A stretch of 64,000 nt of DNA from Paenibacillus rhizovicinus (lineage in GTDB: Bacteria; Bacillota; Bacilli; Paenibacillales; Paenibacillaceae). The notes under the pieces are model-generated. The model was not told where the DNA came from. It did no database searches and saw only the letters and a program-made list of their open reading frames with translations. The translations under genes were made by a program, and so were the position numbers. The stretch is from the NCBI RefSeq assembly GCF_010365285.1, contig NZ_CP048286.1:4656501-4720500 (forward strand), in the 5' to 3' direction. Below, in pieces: positions 15,622 through 24,676 of the stretch (its first letter is position 1; the number at the start of each line of letters is the position of its first letter).

Positions 15622-17301
15622 ATGACACCATTTAACGCGAATAACAATACGAATACCGATGCGAATACCAATATGAATCCGAATATGAATCCGAATACGA
15701 TTGCGAGTCCGAGCACGAACTCGAATATCCAAGTGACGGCCGCCAATAAAATCATCCGCATCTTCGATACGACGCTGCGCGACGGCGAGCAGTCGCCCGG
15801 CGCGACGCTGCGCCCCGAGCAGAAAATCGTCCTCGCCCGCCAGCTTGCGAAGCTGGGCATCGACGTCATTGAGCCGGGCTTCGCGGTCTCCAGCCCAGGC
15901 GAATTCGCGGCCGTCCAGCAAATTTCCCGCGAGCTGCAAGGCGTGGAGATCGCCGGCTTCGCCCGCGCGGTCCGAGGCGATATCGACGCGGCGGTCAAGG
16001 CGACGATGGATGCTACGCGCAGACGCCTGCATCTGTTCATCTCCTCGTCGGACATTCATCTGGACTTCCAGCTGAAGAAGTCCCGCGAGCAGGTCGTGAA
16101 TATCGCGCGCGAAATGGTCGCTTACGGCAAGCAATTCGTCGATGAAATTGAATTCTCCGCGATGGATGCCAGCCGTACGAGCCGGGAGTTCGTCATCGAG
16201 ATGGTGGAAGCCGTCATCGCGGAAGGCGCCACGGTCATCAATTTGCCGGATACGCTCGGCTTCGCGCTTCCGGAAGAATACGGGGCCATGTTCCGTGCCG
16301 TTAGAACAGGCGCGCGCGGCGCCGATCGCGTTCAGTTCAGCGCGCATTGCCATAACGATCTTGGCCTTGCGGTCGCGAACAGCCTGGCTGCGATCTCGGC
16401 AGGCGCTACCCAGATCGAAGTGACGGTCAACGGCATCGGCGAACGCGCCGGCAATTGCTCGCTGGAGGAGCTCGTCATGGCGATCGAAACCCGCAAATCT
16501 GCCGTCGGCGCCCAAACCGGCATCGTTATGAGCGAAATATACGAGACGTCTCGCATGGTGAGCCGGGCGATGAATTTTCCGATTGCGTACAATAAACCGA
16601 TCGTCGGACGAAATGCGTTCCAGCACGAGTCCGGCATTCATCAGGACGGCTTGCTCAAGAACCGCAACACCTACGAGATCATGGATCCCGAGGCGATGGG
16701 CATTCCGCGCAACATGATCGTGCTCGGCAAGCATTCCGGCCGTCACGCCATCAAGCATCGACTGGCGGAATTCGGCATCGAGTTGAACGAGGAGCAGATG
16801 CAGGATGTATACGACCGTTTCAAGGAGAAGGCCGACGCGCTGAAAATCGTACCGGACGACGTGCTGGTGCGCCTCGCCAGCGAAACGACGGAACAGCAGC
16901 ATGATCCGTACGTGCTCGTCGATCTGCAAGTGCTGGCCGGCACGCAGCGTTCCCGCATTGCGTCGGTCACCGTCCGCGAACGGGATTCGCAGGAAGAAAG
17001 CACCTTCACCGGAACGGGAACGGGGCCGCTCGAAGCCGTCATCCACTGCTTGCAGCAGGCGATCCCGATCGGCGCGACTTTCGATGATCTGGAGCTGCAC
17101 TCCTTGTCCACGGGGGAAGATGCGCGCGGCGAGGCAGCCGTCAGCGTTGTGCATAACCAATTGCGCTATAGCGGCACGGCTGTGCATAACGATATTATTT
17201 TGGCTTCTGCGCAGGCTTATGTGGCGGCATGCAACCAGCTGATCATGAGCGTGGGCATGAATAGCGGAACGGAAGCGGTCAAATCGGCGAAGTCCGGTTA
17301 A
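15622..17301 (+). CDS. leuA: 2-isopropylmalate synthase
   Basis: LeuA condenses acetyl-CoA with 2-ketoisovalerate, the first committed step to leucine. The catalytic N-terminal barrel has FDTTLRDGEQSPG (48-60), the HCHNDLGLAVANSLAA metal motif, NGIGERAGNCSLEE and HESGIHQDG; the C-terminal leucine-binding regulatory domain follows. At 559 residues it is longer than usual because residues 1-40 are an Asn/Thr/Pro-rich low-complexity extension encoded by repeated AAT-type units (15634-15720). The ATG at 15622 follows AGGAGGAG, so translation of the extension looks real. It is controlled by two leucine T-boxes and is not part of an ilv-leu cluster here. Confidence 0.95.
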   Translation: MTPFNANNNTNTDANTNMNPNMNPNTIASPSTNSNIQVTAANKIIRIFDTTLRDGEQSPGATLRPEQKIVLARQLAKLGIDVIEPGFAVSSPGEFAAVQQISRELQGVEIAGFARAVRGDIDAAVKATMDATRRRLHLFISSSDIHLDFQLKKSREQVVNIAREMVAYGKQFVDEIEFSAMDASRTSREFVIEMVEAVIAEGATVINLPDTLGFALPEEYGAMFRAVRTGARGADRVQFSAHCHNDLGLAVANSLAAISAGATQIEVTVNGIGERAGNCSLEELVMAIETRKSAVGAQTGIVMSEIYETSRMVSRAMNFPIAYNKPIVGRNAFQHESGIHQDGLLKNRNTYEIMDPEAMGIPRNMIVLGKHSGRHAIKHRLAEFGIELNEEQMQDVYDRFKEKADALKIVPDDVLVRLASETTEQQHDPYVLVDLQVLAGTQRSRIASVTVRERDSQEESTFTGTGTGPLEAVIHCLQQAIPIGATFDDLELHSLSTGEDARGEAAVSVVHNQLRYSGTAVHNDIILASAQAYVAACNQLIMSVGMNSGTEAVKSAKSG

Positions 17302-17341
17302 GATTCGCGAGTCGAACAAAACGGCGGGAGGAGGTGCGCCA

Positions 17342-17797
17342 ATGCGCTTGGAAGTTTGCTTTATTTGCCGGAAGCATGCAAGTGCCGAAGCGGCGGCAGG
17401 CGTGGTCTATGAAGATGAATCCGTCATCGCTTCTCTGATGGCGGCCGGGGCGGGCGAGCATCGTGCATACATGGGCTATGTGATGCTGGAGTCCAAACGG
17501 CATGTCCCGGGACTGGGCGATTTAAGCGAGAGGGAAGCGGGAGCGGTCGGCATGGCAATGAACCGGATTAGCGCCGCGCTCCGGGAAGGTCTTCAAGCCG
17601 AGCATGTGTACAGCTTCGTTCAAGGCGACGGCGTACCGCATTTTCACATGCATCTTGTCCCCCGTTATCCGGGAACGCCGGTCAAGTATTGGCATCCGAC
17701 GCATATTTTGCAGTGGACGGAGGCTCCGCGGGGAGGCTTCGGCGAGCTTGAAGGGATTCGGGGAAGAATCCGTGATGCCCTAGGCCGGCGGAGTTGA
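17342..17797 (+). CDS. HIT family nucleotide-binding protein
   Basis: A 151-residue histidine-triad protein. HFHMHLVPRYP carries the H-x-H-x-H catalytic triad that hydrolyses or transfers nucleotides from phosphoramidates or dinucleotides. The N-terminus has CFICRKHAS, which resembles the zinc-binding part of some HIT proteins. GGGAGGAGG precedes the ATG at 17342. It follows leuA by 40 bases and may be co-transcribed, though a functional link is not evident. A weak terminator lies downstream at 17924. Confidence 0.88.
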   Translation: MRLEVCFICRKHASAEAAAGVVYEDESVIASLMAAGAGEHRAYMGYVMLESKRHVPGLGDLSEREAGAVGMAMNRISAALREGLQAEHVYSFVQGDGVPHFHMHLVPRYPGTPVKYWHPTHILQWTEAPRGGFGELEGIRGRIRDALGRRS

Positions 17798-17923
17798 TCG
17801 GGAAGAGCATTTACCAGAACCAGCGGGGAATAAGCGGGAAAGAGCGCAAGCTTTCTAAAGGTGAGCGCTGATGGCGTGTATCAAAGCATATCTGGCAGGT
17901 GAGCAAAGAAAGGCGAGCAAGAG

Positions 17924-17949
17924 AGCAGGAGGAGATCCCCCTGCTTTTT
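17924..17949 (+). terminator. Probable terminator after the HIT gene
   Basis: Stem AGCAGGAGG/CCCCCTGCT with one mismatch, AGAT loop and TTTTTAG tail. Confidence 0.6.
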
Positions 17950-17952
17950 AGT

Positions 17953-18223
17953 TTGTCCACAGCATCGTCCACAACTTGTTGGGAAATTGTGCATAACTAC
18001 GTGAAACCCGCGAAATACGGGCCTGCGAAATGTGCATAAAAGTCGAATAAGTTTTTCACAGCCCGTCTGTGGATAATGTGGATAATGGGAATAAATTAGC
18101 AGTCATCCTCGAGGTGCGAAGAGGCTTGTTAAAGAAACGGTAAATTTATTCATGTTTTTCGACATGACAGGTGCCAGAATTGCCGCACAATTCATCCACT
18201 GCTGTGGATATATCTGTGGACAA
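17953..18223 (+). promoter_or_regulatory. Cluster of DnaA boxes in a gene-free stretch
   Basis: Four perfect TGTGNATAA boxes (reverse form of TTATNCACA) lie on the same strand: TGTGCATAA at 17988-17996 and 18031-18039, TGTGGATAA at 18068-18076 and 18077-18085, the last two directly abutting. Near matches add TGTGGATAT (18203-18211), TGTGGACAA (18215-18223) and TTGTCCACA (17953-17961, opposite orientation). No dnaA, dnaN or AT-rich unwinding element is near, so this is not oriC. It could titrate DnaA or regulate initiation, as DnaA-box clusters do elsewhere in Bacillota. The role is inference. Confidence 0.7.
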
Positions 18224-18297
18224 GGGGGATAGATTGCCGGGAACGGGTGTTTACGACGAAGGCAGGATACAATGCCGGTCTTCGGCGGCGGCCGCCG

Positions 18298-19173
18298 TTA
18301 CCGGACTTTGGCGACAGGCAGCCATAATTCGATGTCATGTTCACCGGAATCGACCTGTCTGTCCAATCCGATCGTGATGTCGGGCCCGACTTGAAACGTC
18401 GGTCCGGCAATTTGTTCATACCCCGAGGAAGGAAACCATTCGCCGTAGATGCGATGCCATTTTTCTTTCTCCCAAGGAACCGTCATTTCGAAGACGGCCC
18501 ATGTCGTGGCCGGTATGGTGAATGGCACGAAACGAACCGGGCAGGGCTGATTGGAAGCGACAGCGAGGTAATAGTCGTAATCGTCCTTCGCGCGCACGCC
18601 TTCCCCGACGTTCACATGCAGGGTGCCGTAAGGCGCTGCGTCGTTAAGCGACTTCAGCTCAGCATACGTATCATGATCGAGCGCTTGCCATACTTGTTCC
18701 ACGCCGGGATGTTCGCCGGACTCGATCGGCGTTACCCGGTTGCTTACCCCGATCACTTGAAAGGCTTCCTTGTGTTCGATTCGAATTTTCATCGGTTCAC
18801 TGCCTCCAATCGTTAATCGAAAGGACATCGGAGGATAAGCGGTGAGCGAACGTTTGGCGGTTCTCGCTTCAGTTGGCGTAATGCCATGCAAGCTTAGAAA
18901 AGCGCGCGTAAATGCATCCGGCGAGTAATAGCCGTATTTCATAGCGATGTCAATCACTTTGACAGTGCTGTTCTGCAGTTCCAGCGCTGCACGCGTGAGA
19001 CGTCTGCGACGAATGTATTCCTGCAGCGTAATGCCTGCGAGGAACGAGAACATCCGCTTGAAATGAAACACGGAGCAGTAGGCGTGTTTGGCGATTTCAC
19101 GATCATCCAATTCCTGTTCCAGATGCTGTTCGATGTAGTCTAAGGCGCCGTTCAAATGTTCGAGCGCGTTCAT
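18298..19173 (-). CDS. AraC family regulator with GyrI-like effector domain
   Basis: A 291-residue regulator. The first ~105 residues are an AraC-type double helix-turn-helix (IAKHAYCSVFHFKRMFSFLAG, then VIDIAMKYGYYSPDAFTRAF), and the rest is a GyrI-like/AraE effector-binding domain beginning near KIRIEHKEAFQVIGVS. Such proteins bind small hydrophobic or cationic drugs or act as stand-alone sensors. The ATG at 19173 has AGGGAGG seven bases upstream; the frame start at 19191 would overlap that ribosome site. No target gene is adjacent. Confidence 0.87.
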   Translation of the reverse strand: MNALEHLNGALDYIEQHLEQELDDREIAKHAYCSVFHFKRMFSFLAGITLQEYIRRRRLTRAALELQNSTVKVIDIAMKYGYYSPDAFTRAFLSLHGITPTEARTAKRSLTAYPPMSFRLTIGGSEPMKIRIEHKEAFQVIGVSNRVTPIESGEHPGVEQVWQALDHDTYAELKSLNDAAPYGTLHVNVGEGVRAKDDYDYYLAVASNQPCPVRFVPFTIPATTWAVFEMTVPWEKEKWHRIYGEWFPSSGYEQIAGPTFQVGPDITIGLDRQVDSGEHDIELWLPVAKVR

Positions 19174-19374
19174 CCGATGACCTCCCTTCACGAATAGCGT
19201 AGCAGGAAACGTAAGCAGGCATCCGACTCATCCTGCTCCGATTTGGCAGGGTTGTTCGCTGCCTGAGCCCCGGATAAGTAGCCGATAATTGGGGACTGAG
19301 AGGGGACGGAGATGTATAGTAATTCGCGCCACATGCCAAGAGTCCTTCCCTGCCAGCAAGGACTCCGCCGACAG

Positions 19375-19403
19375 CAAAAACCGGACAGCATCCTGCTGCC
19401 CGG
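19375..19403 (-). terminator. Terminator downstream of the AraC remnant
   Basis: Stem CCGGACAGCA/TGCTGCCCGG with TCC loop; on the minus strand it is followed by TTTTTGCTG. It resembles the one at 21264. Confidence 0.65.
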
Positions 19404-19470
19404 AATTCTTAACGGCATCATACTTAACGCCGTCTATTAATGGAATGAACGATCTTACGAAACTTGTCGG
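19375..19470. repeat. Left copy of an imperfect direct repeat
   Basis: About 95 bases containing a GCAAAAA-CCGGAC hairpin, TACTTAACGCCGTCTATTAA and CTTGTCGG. The same landmarks occur in the same order at 21264-21355. The two copies flank the AT-rich cassette. Confidence 0.5.
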
Positions 19471-19813
19471 AGCGGCTTGTACAGGCTGCCGATGCTATGC
19501 GTGCCATCGCAAATCCGTTCTCGAAGACGATGGCCAGTATAGGCTTCCCCATATGCATAAGTTCTAATGCCGTCTGATATAGTCTCTGATATAGTCGACA
19601 GCGAAGTAATGAGTCCTTCATGGTATAACCGGTCAGCGTCCTGAATACGGTCGAAAAATACGACGGCGATAGATATACCTGTCCGGAAGGCTGATTCTGA
19701 AGCTCGGCCCGCGATGCGAACGATGCGGAAGGGTTATTTTGCAAACAAACGATATTATCGGACATCAATAGATTGAACTGACGCCGGAGAATGCGCTTGG
19801 TATTAGACAGCAT
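19424..19813 (-). pseudogene. AraC-type helix-turn-helix remnant
   Basis: A 129-residue frame whose middle reads VYLSPSYFSTVFRTLTGYTMKDSLLRCRL and, further on, ALELMHMGKPILAIVFENGFAM (quoted in parts), both typical of the two AraC helix-turn-helix units. The C-terminus then departs from the family (no F-x-R-x-FK-x-x-G-x-x-P block), and there is no sensor domain, so it is most likely a decayed fragment of a larger regulator. Its last residues (SDKFRKIVHSINRRR, stop) resemble a frame just after the ABC-F gene (TDKIFNMLHFINRQR, stop) at 21309-21356. Confidence 0.55.
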
Positions 19814-20041
19814 GTATCATCGGGGGGTTGCGGAATCTTGTAGGCGTAATTTAACTAGAACAAATGTGTAAATGGAATCGTCTAAGTAATAGTTAGCAGA
19901 AGTATTAAGTACCTATTGAAATCTAAATTTTGACTAAAGTAGGACTAATAGACTATGTGGTAATTAACAAATTATGACATAATAAATTATTACTTAAAAG
20001 GTAATTTATTAAAAAATTTACAGAAGAAGGGAAAGTTCAGA

Positions 20042-20485
20042 ATGAAAACTCGCAAGACAAAGTTTTTAATGGCTGGCGCATTGGCTGCAGTAATCGTACT
20101 TGGTGGAGGAGCCGGATACCTTGTGCACACGAGTTCAACGAATGCATCGCAATTGGATGAAAAAGATGCTGAACAAACGGTGAAAAATTATTTCGCCGCA
20201 TTGGAGACGAAGAATGCGGAGGATGCGGTAAAGTACTCTATTGACACAAGATATGGGCCTGAGCAAGAAGGTTCACGCAAATCAGACTATCGAGAGCTAA
20301 TGGCATCAAACACATCTCTTCTCAAAAACATTGACAAAATCGTCAAAATCGACGAAAAGACTTTTACAGCGACATTGGATGTTTATACAAATGATAACGG
20401 TAATATCACTCTAGACTTTCCTGTGACGCTTACTGAAGATGGCAGTTGGAAAATCGTTATCGGTCAATCGATTCCGGCTCAATAA
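20042..20485 (+). CDS. Exported or membrane-anchored protein of unknown function
   Basis: A 147-residue protein with a lysine/arginine-rich start and one hydrophobic segment (residues 9-27, LMAGALAAVIVLGGGAGYL), then a soluble domain of about 110 residues. The pattern DEKDAEQTVKNYFAALETKNAEDAVKYS resembles the first helices of NTF2-like DUF4878-type domains, which sit on the outside of the membrane; this is a weak assignment. AGAAGGGAAAG precedes the ATG. The gene and its partner are clearly more AT-rich than the surroundings, suggesting acquisition. Confidence 0.72.
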   Translation: MKTRKTKFLMAGALAAVIVLGGGAGYLVHTSSTNASQLDEKDAEQTVKNYFAALETKNAEDAVKYSIDTRYGPEQEGSRKSDYRELMASNTSLLKNIDKIVKIDEKTFTATLDVYTNDNGNITLDFPVTLTEDGSWKIVIGQSIPAQ

Positions 20486-20513
20486 TTAAACTAATACTGA
20501 TGAAAGGTCAACG

Positions 20514-20939
20514 GTGAAAACAATGAAAAAGCGACTAAAAAAAGCACTCTTAATCACACCAATAACTATGATGCTCGCATTATTCTTTGCTCAATCCGTA
20601 TTCGCTGGAGTAAGTGTAGATTATTATAGTTGGACAATTCAATTTCAGAATAATAATCTTTATGGTGAGTTATTTACTAATACAAATCCCAATCCTAGTA
20701 TTTTAGGAAAACAGGATGGGGCTTGCAATGCAAATACTATTATTGAGTACGCACTTGTGAAAAAAGGGGATTTTGGTGACACTATATACGGAGCAGCTCA
20801 TAATATCCCTTACGACTATATAACTCAAACTTATTCTTATCAATGGTATGGTGTTGATACCAATAAACAAATGCAGATTAGAATTACTAATAAGGTTGAT
20901 AGTTGCTCCGCGTCCGGTTCAGGTAATGTATACAATTAA
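20514..20939 (+). CDS. Small secreted protein of unknown function
   Basis: A 141-residue protein with a clear signal peptide: basic MKKRLKKA, a hydrophobic stretch to about residue 28, and the cleavage-like SVFAGV. The mature part is rich in Asn, Tyr and Gly with two cysteines (DGACNANT and VDSCSASG) that could form a disulfide. I recognise no family. GTG at 20514 is favoured because AAAGG lies six bases upstream; ATG at 20523 is the alternative. It follows the previous gene by 28 bases, shares its AT-rich composition and is closed by a terminator. Confidence 0.7.
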   Translation: MKTMKKRLKKALLITPITMMLALFFAQSVFAGVSVDYYSWTIQFQNNNLYGELFTNTNPNPSILGKQDGACNANTIIEYALVKKGDFGDTIYGAAHNIPYDYITQTYSYQWYGVDTNKQMQIRITNKVDSCSASGSGNVYN

Positions 20940-20944
20940 TTAGA

Positions 20945-20971
20945 GAAGACCCCCCCGGGGTCTTTTTTTTT
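20945..20971 (+). terminator. Rho-independent terminator of the AT-rich cassette
   Basis: Stem AGACCCC/GGGGTCT with a CCC loop followed by eight T residues. Confidence 0.85.
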
Positions 20972-21263
20972 GCAAAGTCCCTACTACCGTATAGGGGGCA
21001 CAGTTTTGGTACACGCCTTAAATTTTGAAATCGGTCGAGGGGATAAATACGTTGGGAAAATCCGAAGTGTTCCGGCAAGAGCGTTCGAAATTGTTCGACA
21101 TCCTCGCCGATGTTGATCCCTGGATCCTCTAAAAGTAAACTTGTCGCGGGCCTGATTGAGGACGCGGCTTTTTGTCCGCTGAAAATTAGATCCTTCGCTA
21201 AGCCATTGGAGTCACAGGCAAGGTACCGAAAGAACCTTATTTGCCAAAGCCCGTTGAGGCTGT

Positions 21264-21297
21264 GCAAAAAAATCCGGACGGCTCCATGCCATCCGGA
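21264..21297 (-). terminator. Terminator after the ABC-F gene
   Basis: Stem TCCGGATGGC/GCCGTCCGGA on the minus strand followed by TTTTTTTGC, about 80 bases after the stop codon. Confidence 0.7.
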
Positions 21298-21355
21298 ATA
21301 CTTAACGCTGTCTATTAATGAAGTGAAGCATGTTGAAAATCTTGTCGGTTACGAA
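21264..21355. repeat. Right copy of the imperfect direct repeat
   Basis: Matches 19375-19470 in order: GCAAAAAAATCCGGAC hairpin, GGAATACTTAACGC, GTCTATTAATG and CTTGTCGG. Part of it serves as the terminator of the ABC-F gene. Confidence 0.5.
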
Positions 21356-21376
21356 ACGATCGCCCGCTGCCTGCCG

Positions 21377-23317
21377 TTAGGCGAGCAGCTCTTCCCAAGC
21401 TTCGTAGACTTCTTGAAGCTGTGCCTTGCGCGTATCGATATCGCTCTGGATCGTGCCGACCCGTACATAATCGTTGTAAATCTCGGGATCGGTCAATTGC
21501 TGTTCCATCGTCAAAATTTCGCCTTCCAGCCGCGCGATGTCGTTTTCCAGCTGTTCCTGTTTGCGCTGGCGGTTTCGTTCGTCACGCTTCGCTTGTTTGT
21601 CGGCTTCATACGCGGATGCGGGCACCGCTTCCGCAACCGGCGAGGATTTGCTCTGTTTTCCTTGCTGAGCTGACAACGTTTCGAGCCGAAGCTCTTCGAT
21701 TTCACGCTTTTTCTGGATCATTTCGTCATAATTTCCCAGGAAATGCTCCGTCCCCAACGGGTTCAGTTCGACAATGCGCTCCGCCATTTTGTTCAAGAAA
21801 TAACGGTCATGGGAGATGAACAGCAGCGTTCCGTCATAATCCATCAGCGCGCCCTCAAGAACTTCCTTGCTGTAGAGATCCAAATGGTTCGTCGGTTCGT
21901 CCAAAATGAGCATGTTCGCATGCGCCAGCATCAGCTTCGACAGCGAAACGCGCGCGCGTTCGCCGCCGCTCAGCGTACTGATCCGCTTCTTGACGTCGTC
22001 GCCGCTGAACAGGAAGTTGCCGAGCACCGTCCGAATTCTTGCTTCTTCGATATGCGGATACGTGCTCCACAGCTCTTCGAGCACCGTGTTGGCATGGTTC
22101 AGTCCCGTATGTTCCTGATCGTAGTAGCCGATCTTCACATTGGTGCCCCAGCGGATCGTGCCCTCTTCGTAGGTTTGCTGACCCACTAGCGCTTTAAGCA
22201 GCGTCGATTTGCCGATCCCGTTCGGCCCGATGAGCGCCACATTCTCTCCGCGCTCTAATCGGAACGTCACGTCGCGGAAGAGCGGCGCTTTCTTCTCGGG
22301 AAACTTAATCGATAAATCGCGGACGTCGAGCACGTCATTGCCGCTTTGGCGCTCGATTTCGAACGAGAAATGCGCTTTCTTCAGATCGCCGAGCGGTTTG
22401 TCGAGACGGTCCATCTTCTCGAGCGTCTTGCGGCGGCTCTGCGCGCGTTTGGTGGTGGATGCGCGGACGATATTGCGCTGCACGAAATCTTCCAGCTTCG
22501 CGATTTCTTCCTGCTGCTTGTCGAACTGCTTCATCTGTGCTTCATATTCGGCCGCTTTGATTTCAATGAAACGGCTGTAGTTGCCCGTATAACGTTTGGC
22601 GCTGTGACGCTCGATTTCAACGATGGTGTTCACGACCGCATCCAGGAAGTAACGGTCATGGGAGACGACGAGGATTCCGCCCTCGTAGCCGCGGAGATAA
22701 TCCTCCAGCCAAGTCAGCGTTTCGATGTCGAGATAGTTCGTCGGCTCGTCGAGCATAAGCAGGTCTGGCGCTTGCAGCAGGATTCTAGCCAGCGCGAGGC
22801 GCGTCTTCTGTCCGCCGCTCAGCGTGGAGATGATCGTCTCCGGCGGAAACTGCGCGAAGCCCATCCCGTGGATGACGCTCCGGATCCGGGTGTCCATCTC
22901 GAAGCCGCCTTCGGCTCTAAACCATTCGGACAGCTTGGCGTACCGTCCCAGCACGGCTTCGTATTGTTTCTCGTCGCCGTGCAGCGCCGGATCCGCGATC
23001 TGCTGCTCCAGCGAACGGAGCTCGCGCTCCGCGTCGGTCAGATGGGCGAACACCGCCCTCATCTCCGCCTCGATCGTCTTGTCTGACTGGAGTCCGCTGG
23101 ATTGCGCGAGGTAGCCAATCGTCGTTTCTTTCGATTTATATACGGTGCCGGAATCCGCGGATAGCTCGCCTGCGATAATCCGGAGCAGCGTCGACTTGCC
23201 GGCGCCGTTCACGCCGACCAGACCGACCCGTTCGCGGGGCAGCACCTGGAAGGTGACGGACGAAAGCACGCTGCTGACGCCATAGCTTTTGGATACATCG
23301 GAAACTTGAAGAAGCAT
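21377..23317 (-). CDS. ABC-F family ATPase, YdiF-like
   Basis: A soluble twin-ATPase protein of 646 residues acting on ribosomes rather than in transport. The first half has GVNGAGKST, LSGGQKTRLALARILL and MLDEPTNYLDIETL; the linker carries the basic helical stretch with TTKRAQSRRKTLEKMDRL; the second half has GPNGIGKST, LSGGERARVSLSKLML and ILDEPTNHLDL. A charged coiled-coil tail (residues ~545-646) follows. The ATG at 23317 lies ten bases after a GGAGG; the frame upstream of it is not family-like. In B. subtilis ydiF sits between tsaD and moaC, matching the present order apart from inserted genes. Confidence 0.93.
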   Translation of the reverse strand: MLLQVSDVSKSYGVSSVLSSVTFQVLPRERVGLVGVNGAGKSTLLRIIAGELSADSGTVYKSKETTIGYLAQSSGLQSDKTIEAEMRAVFAHLTDAERELRSLEQQIADPALHGDEKQYEAVLGRYAKLSEWFRAEGGFEMDTRIRSVIHGMGFAQFPPETIISTLSGGQKTRLALARILLQAPDLLMLDEPTNYLDIETLTWLEDYLRGYEGGILVVSHDRYFLDAVVNTIVEIERHSAKRYTGNYSRFIEIKAAEYEAQMKQFDKQQEEIAKLEDFVQRNIVRASTTKRAQSRRKTLEKMDRLDKPLGDLKKAHFSFEIERQSGNDVLDVRDLSIKFPEKKAPLFRDVTFRLERGENVALIGPNGIGKSTLLKALVGQQTYEEGTIRWGTNVKIGYYDQEHTGLNHANTVLEELWSTYPHIEEARIRTVLGNFLFSGDDVKKRISTLSGGERARVSLSKLMLAHANMLILDEPTNHLDLYSKEVLEGALMDYDGTLLFISHDRYFLNKMAERIVELNPLGTEHFLGNYDEMIQKKREIEELRLETLSAQQGKQSKSSPVAEAVPASAYEADKQAKRDERNRQRKQEQLENDIARLEGEILTMEQQLTDPEIYNDYVRVGTIQSDIDTRKAQLQEVYEAWEELLA

Positions 23318-23521
23318 GTACTCGAAACCTCCAACTTTGAGAAAAATGCCTTTGTACCAGTTTACATGAAATCCGTTCGGCGCGCGACCATGTTCCGTCC
23401 CGAATCCGCGCTTTCCGATTTTGCGCTTGTTGGCGAAATATGGGCAACAGTGGTAAACTAAATAACAACTATGGGCTGATACAGCAGGGACGGTAAACAA
23501 AGAAGCAAAGCGGGGAATGGG

Positions 23522-24166
23522 ATGAATCGATCAGGTGAGAAGCAAGCGGCTCGCAAGGCGGCGGCGCTGAAGCGCGACGCTTTGCCTGAGGCGAACCGCA
23601 TGGCTTGGTCGGATACGGTTTGCCAGCTGGCCGTGGAATGGCTTCGGCGGCGGATCGGGCAAGGGGAGACGATACGCAGCGTCATGGTTTACGTGCCATT
23701 CCGGTCGGAGCTGGACACGACGCTGCTGATCGAATGGTGCTGGCGCACGGGGGTGTCGGTCATCATCCCGCGCTGCATCCGCAGCGACCGTTCCATGGAA
23801 CTGTACGCGATTGAGGCGTGGGACGAGCTGTCCCCCGGCGCGTACGGCATCCGGGAACCGGATCCGGTCACGGCCAAGCGCTGCAAAGCCGCCTTTATTC
23901 CGGACGTCGTGTTCGTGCCGGGATTGGCCTTCGATCGGGGAGGCGGCAGGCTCGGCTATGGCGGCGGGTATTATGATCGGTTTCACGAACGGCTTGCAGC
24001 ATCCGCAAGGCTGGCCGGATCCGCAATGCCGGCCTGGATCGCCCTCGGCTACGAGGCTCAGCAGGCGGATGCGGTGCCAATGGACGGCCACGATGTCTAT
24101 GTCGACGGCGGCATTACCGAACTTGGATATTGGGGAGTGGCAACGGATGGATCTGACCCATTTTAA
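23522..24166 (+). CDS. 5-formyltetrahydrofolate cyclo-ligase
   Basis: This enzyme converts 5-formyl-THF to 5,10-methenyl-THF with ATP. The 214-residue protein has the substrate/ATP motif [14 protein letters not shown] near residues 140-153, [11 protein letters not shown], and an N-terminal basic helix typical of the family. The ATG at 23522 follows GGGGAATGG. It overlaps moaC by 20 bases, so the two are translated together. The gene is divergent from the ABC-F gene. Confidence 0.92.
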   Translation: MNRSGEKQAARKAAALKRDALPEANRMAWSDTVCQLAVEWLRRRIGQGETIRSVMVYVPFRSELDTTLLIEWCWRTGVSVIIPRCIRSDRSMELYAIEAWDELSPGAYGIREPDPVTAKRCKAAFIPDVVFVPGLAFDRGGGRLGYGGGYYDRFHERLAASARLAGSAMPAWIALGYEAQQADAVPMDGHDVYVDGGITELGYWGVATDGSDPF

Positions 24167-24623
24167 CGATCAGGGCCGGGCACGCATGGTGGACGTGTCG
24201 GACAAGGAAGTGACGGCGCGAATTGCCGTTGCGCGGACAAGCGTGACGATGGCGGAAGAGACGCTGCAGCGCATCAAGGCCGGAAAGATCGGCAAAGGCG
24301 ACGTGCTGGCCGTTGCTCAAGTGGCCGGGATCATGGCGGCGAAGAATACGTCGAACTGGATTCCGATGTGCCATCCGCTTCCGCTTACCGGCGTGAATCT
24401 CGTTTTCGGCGATAATGGAAAGAATGAACTTTATATAGAAGGAACAGTGAAGACGACCGGTAAAACAGGCGTGGAAATGGAAGCCTTGACGGCCGTATCC
24501 GCTGCGGCATTGACCGTATACGATATGTGCAAGGCACTCCAGAAGGACATGATTATCGGACCGACGTACCTGGCCTCCAAGAGCGGGGGCAAGAACGGCG
24601 ATTATACCGTTAACGGCGTTTAA
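24147..24623 (+). CDS. moaC: Cyclic pyranopterin monophosphate synthase
   Basis: MoaC closes the pterin ring in molybdenum cofactor synthesis after the radical-SAM step of MoaA. The 158 residues include the diagnostic [32 protein letters not shown] and [11 protein letters not shown], then the SGGKNG near the end. The ATG at 24147 lies in the end of the preceding gene with TTGGGGAGTGG upstream; an upstream frame from 23811 is only a shadow of that gene. moaA is not in the window. Confidence 0.96.
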   Translation: MDLTHFNDQGRARMVDVSDKEVTARIAVARTSVTMAEETLQRIKAGKIGKGDVLAVAQVAGIMAAKNTSNWIPMCHPLPLTGVNLVFGDNGKNELYIEGTVKTTGKTGVEMEALTAVSAAALTVYDMCKALQKDMIIGPTYLASKSGGKNGDYTVNGV

Positions 24624-24676
24624 CGTTCATGCTGTATCTGCATGAGACGAATGAATAGCGATTGGGGGAGAAGCGA

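Noticed and set aside
15460..17319. 619-codon open frame on the minus strand over leuA
   Set aside because: It is the antisense shadow of leuA in GC-rich DNA; its residues (His/Arg/Asp-rich) match no family and the plus strand has promoter, T-boxes and ribosome site.
17953..18223. Chromosomal origin oriC
   Set aside because: DnaA boxes are present, but dnaA, dnaN, gyrase genes and an AT-rich unwinding stretch are absent.
20887..21267. 126-codon minus frame between the secreted-protein genes and the ABC-F gene
   Set aside because: It runs through the terminator of the AT-rich cassette, lacks a ribosome site and has no recognisable domain, although part of it (about 21020-21140) has a natural composition and might be a gene remnant.
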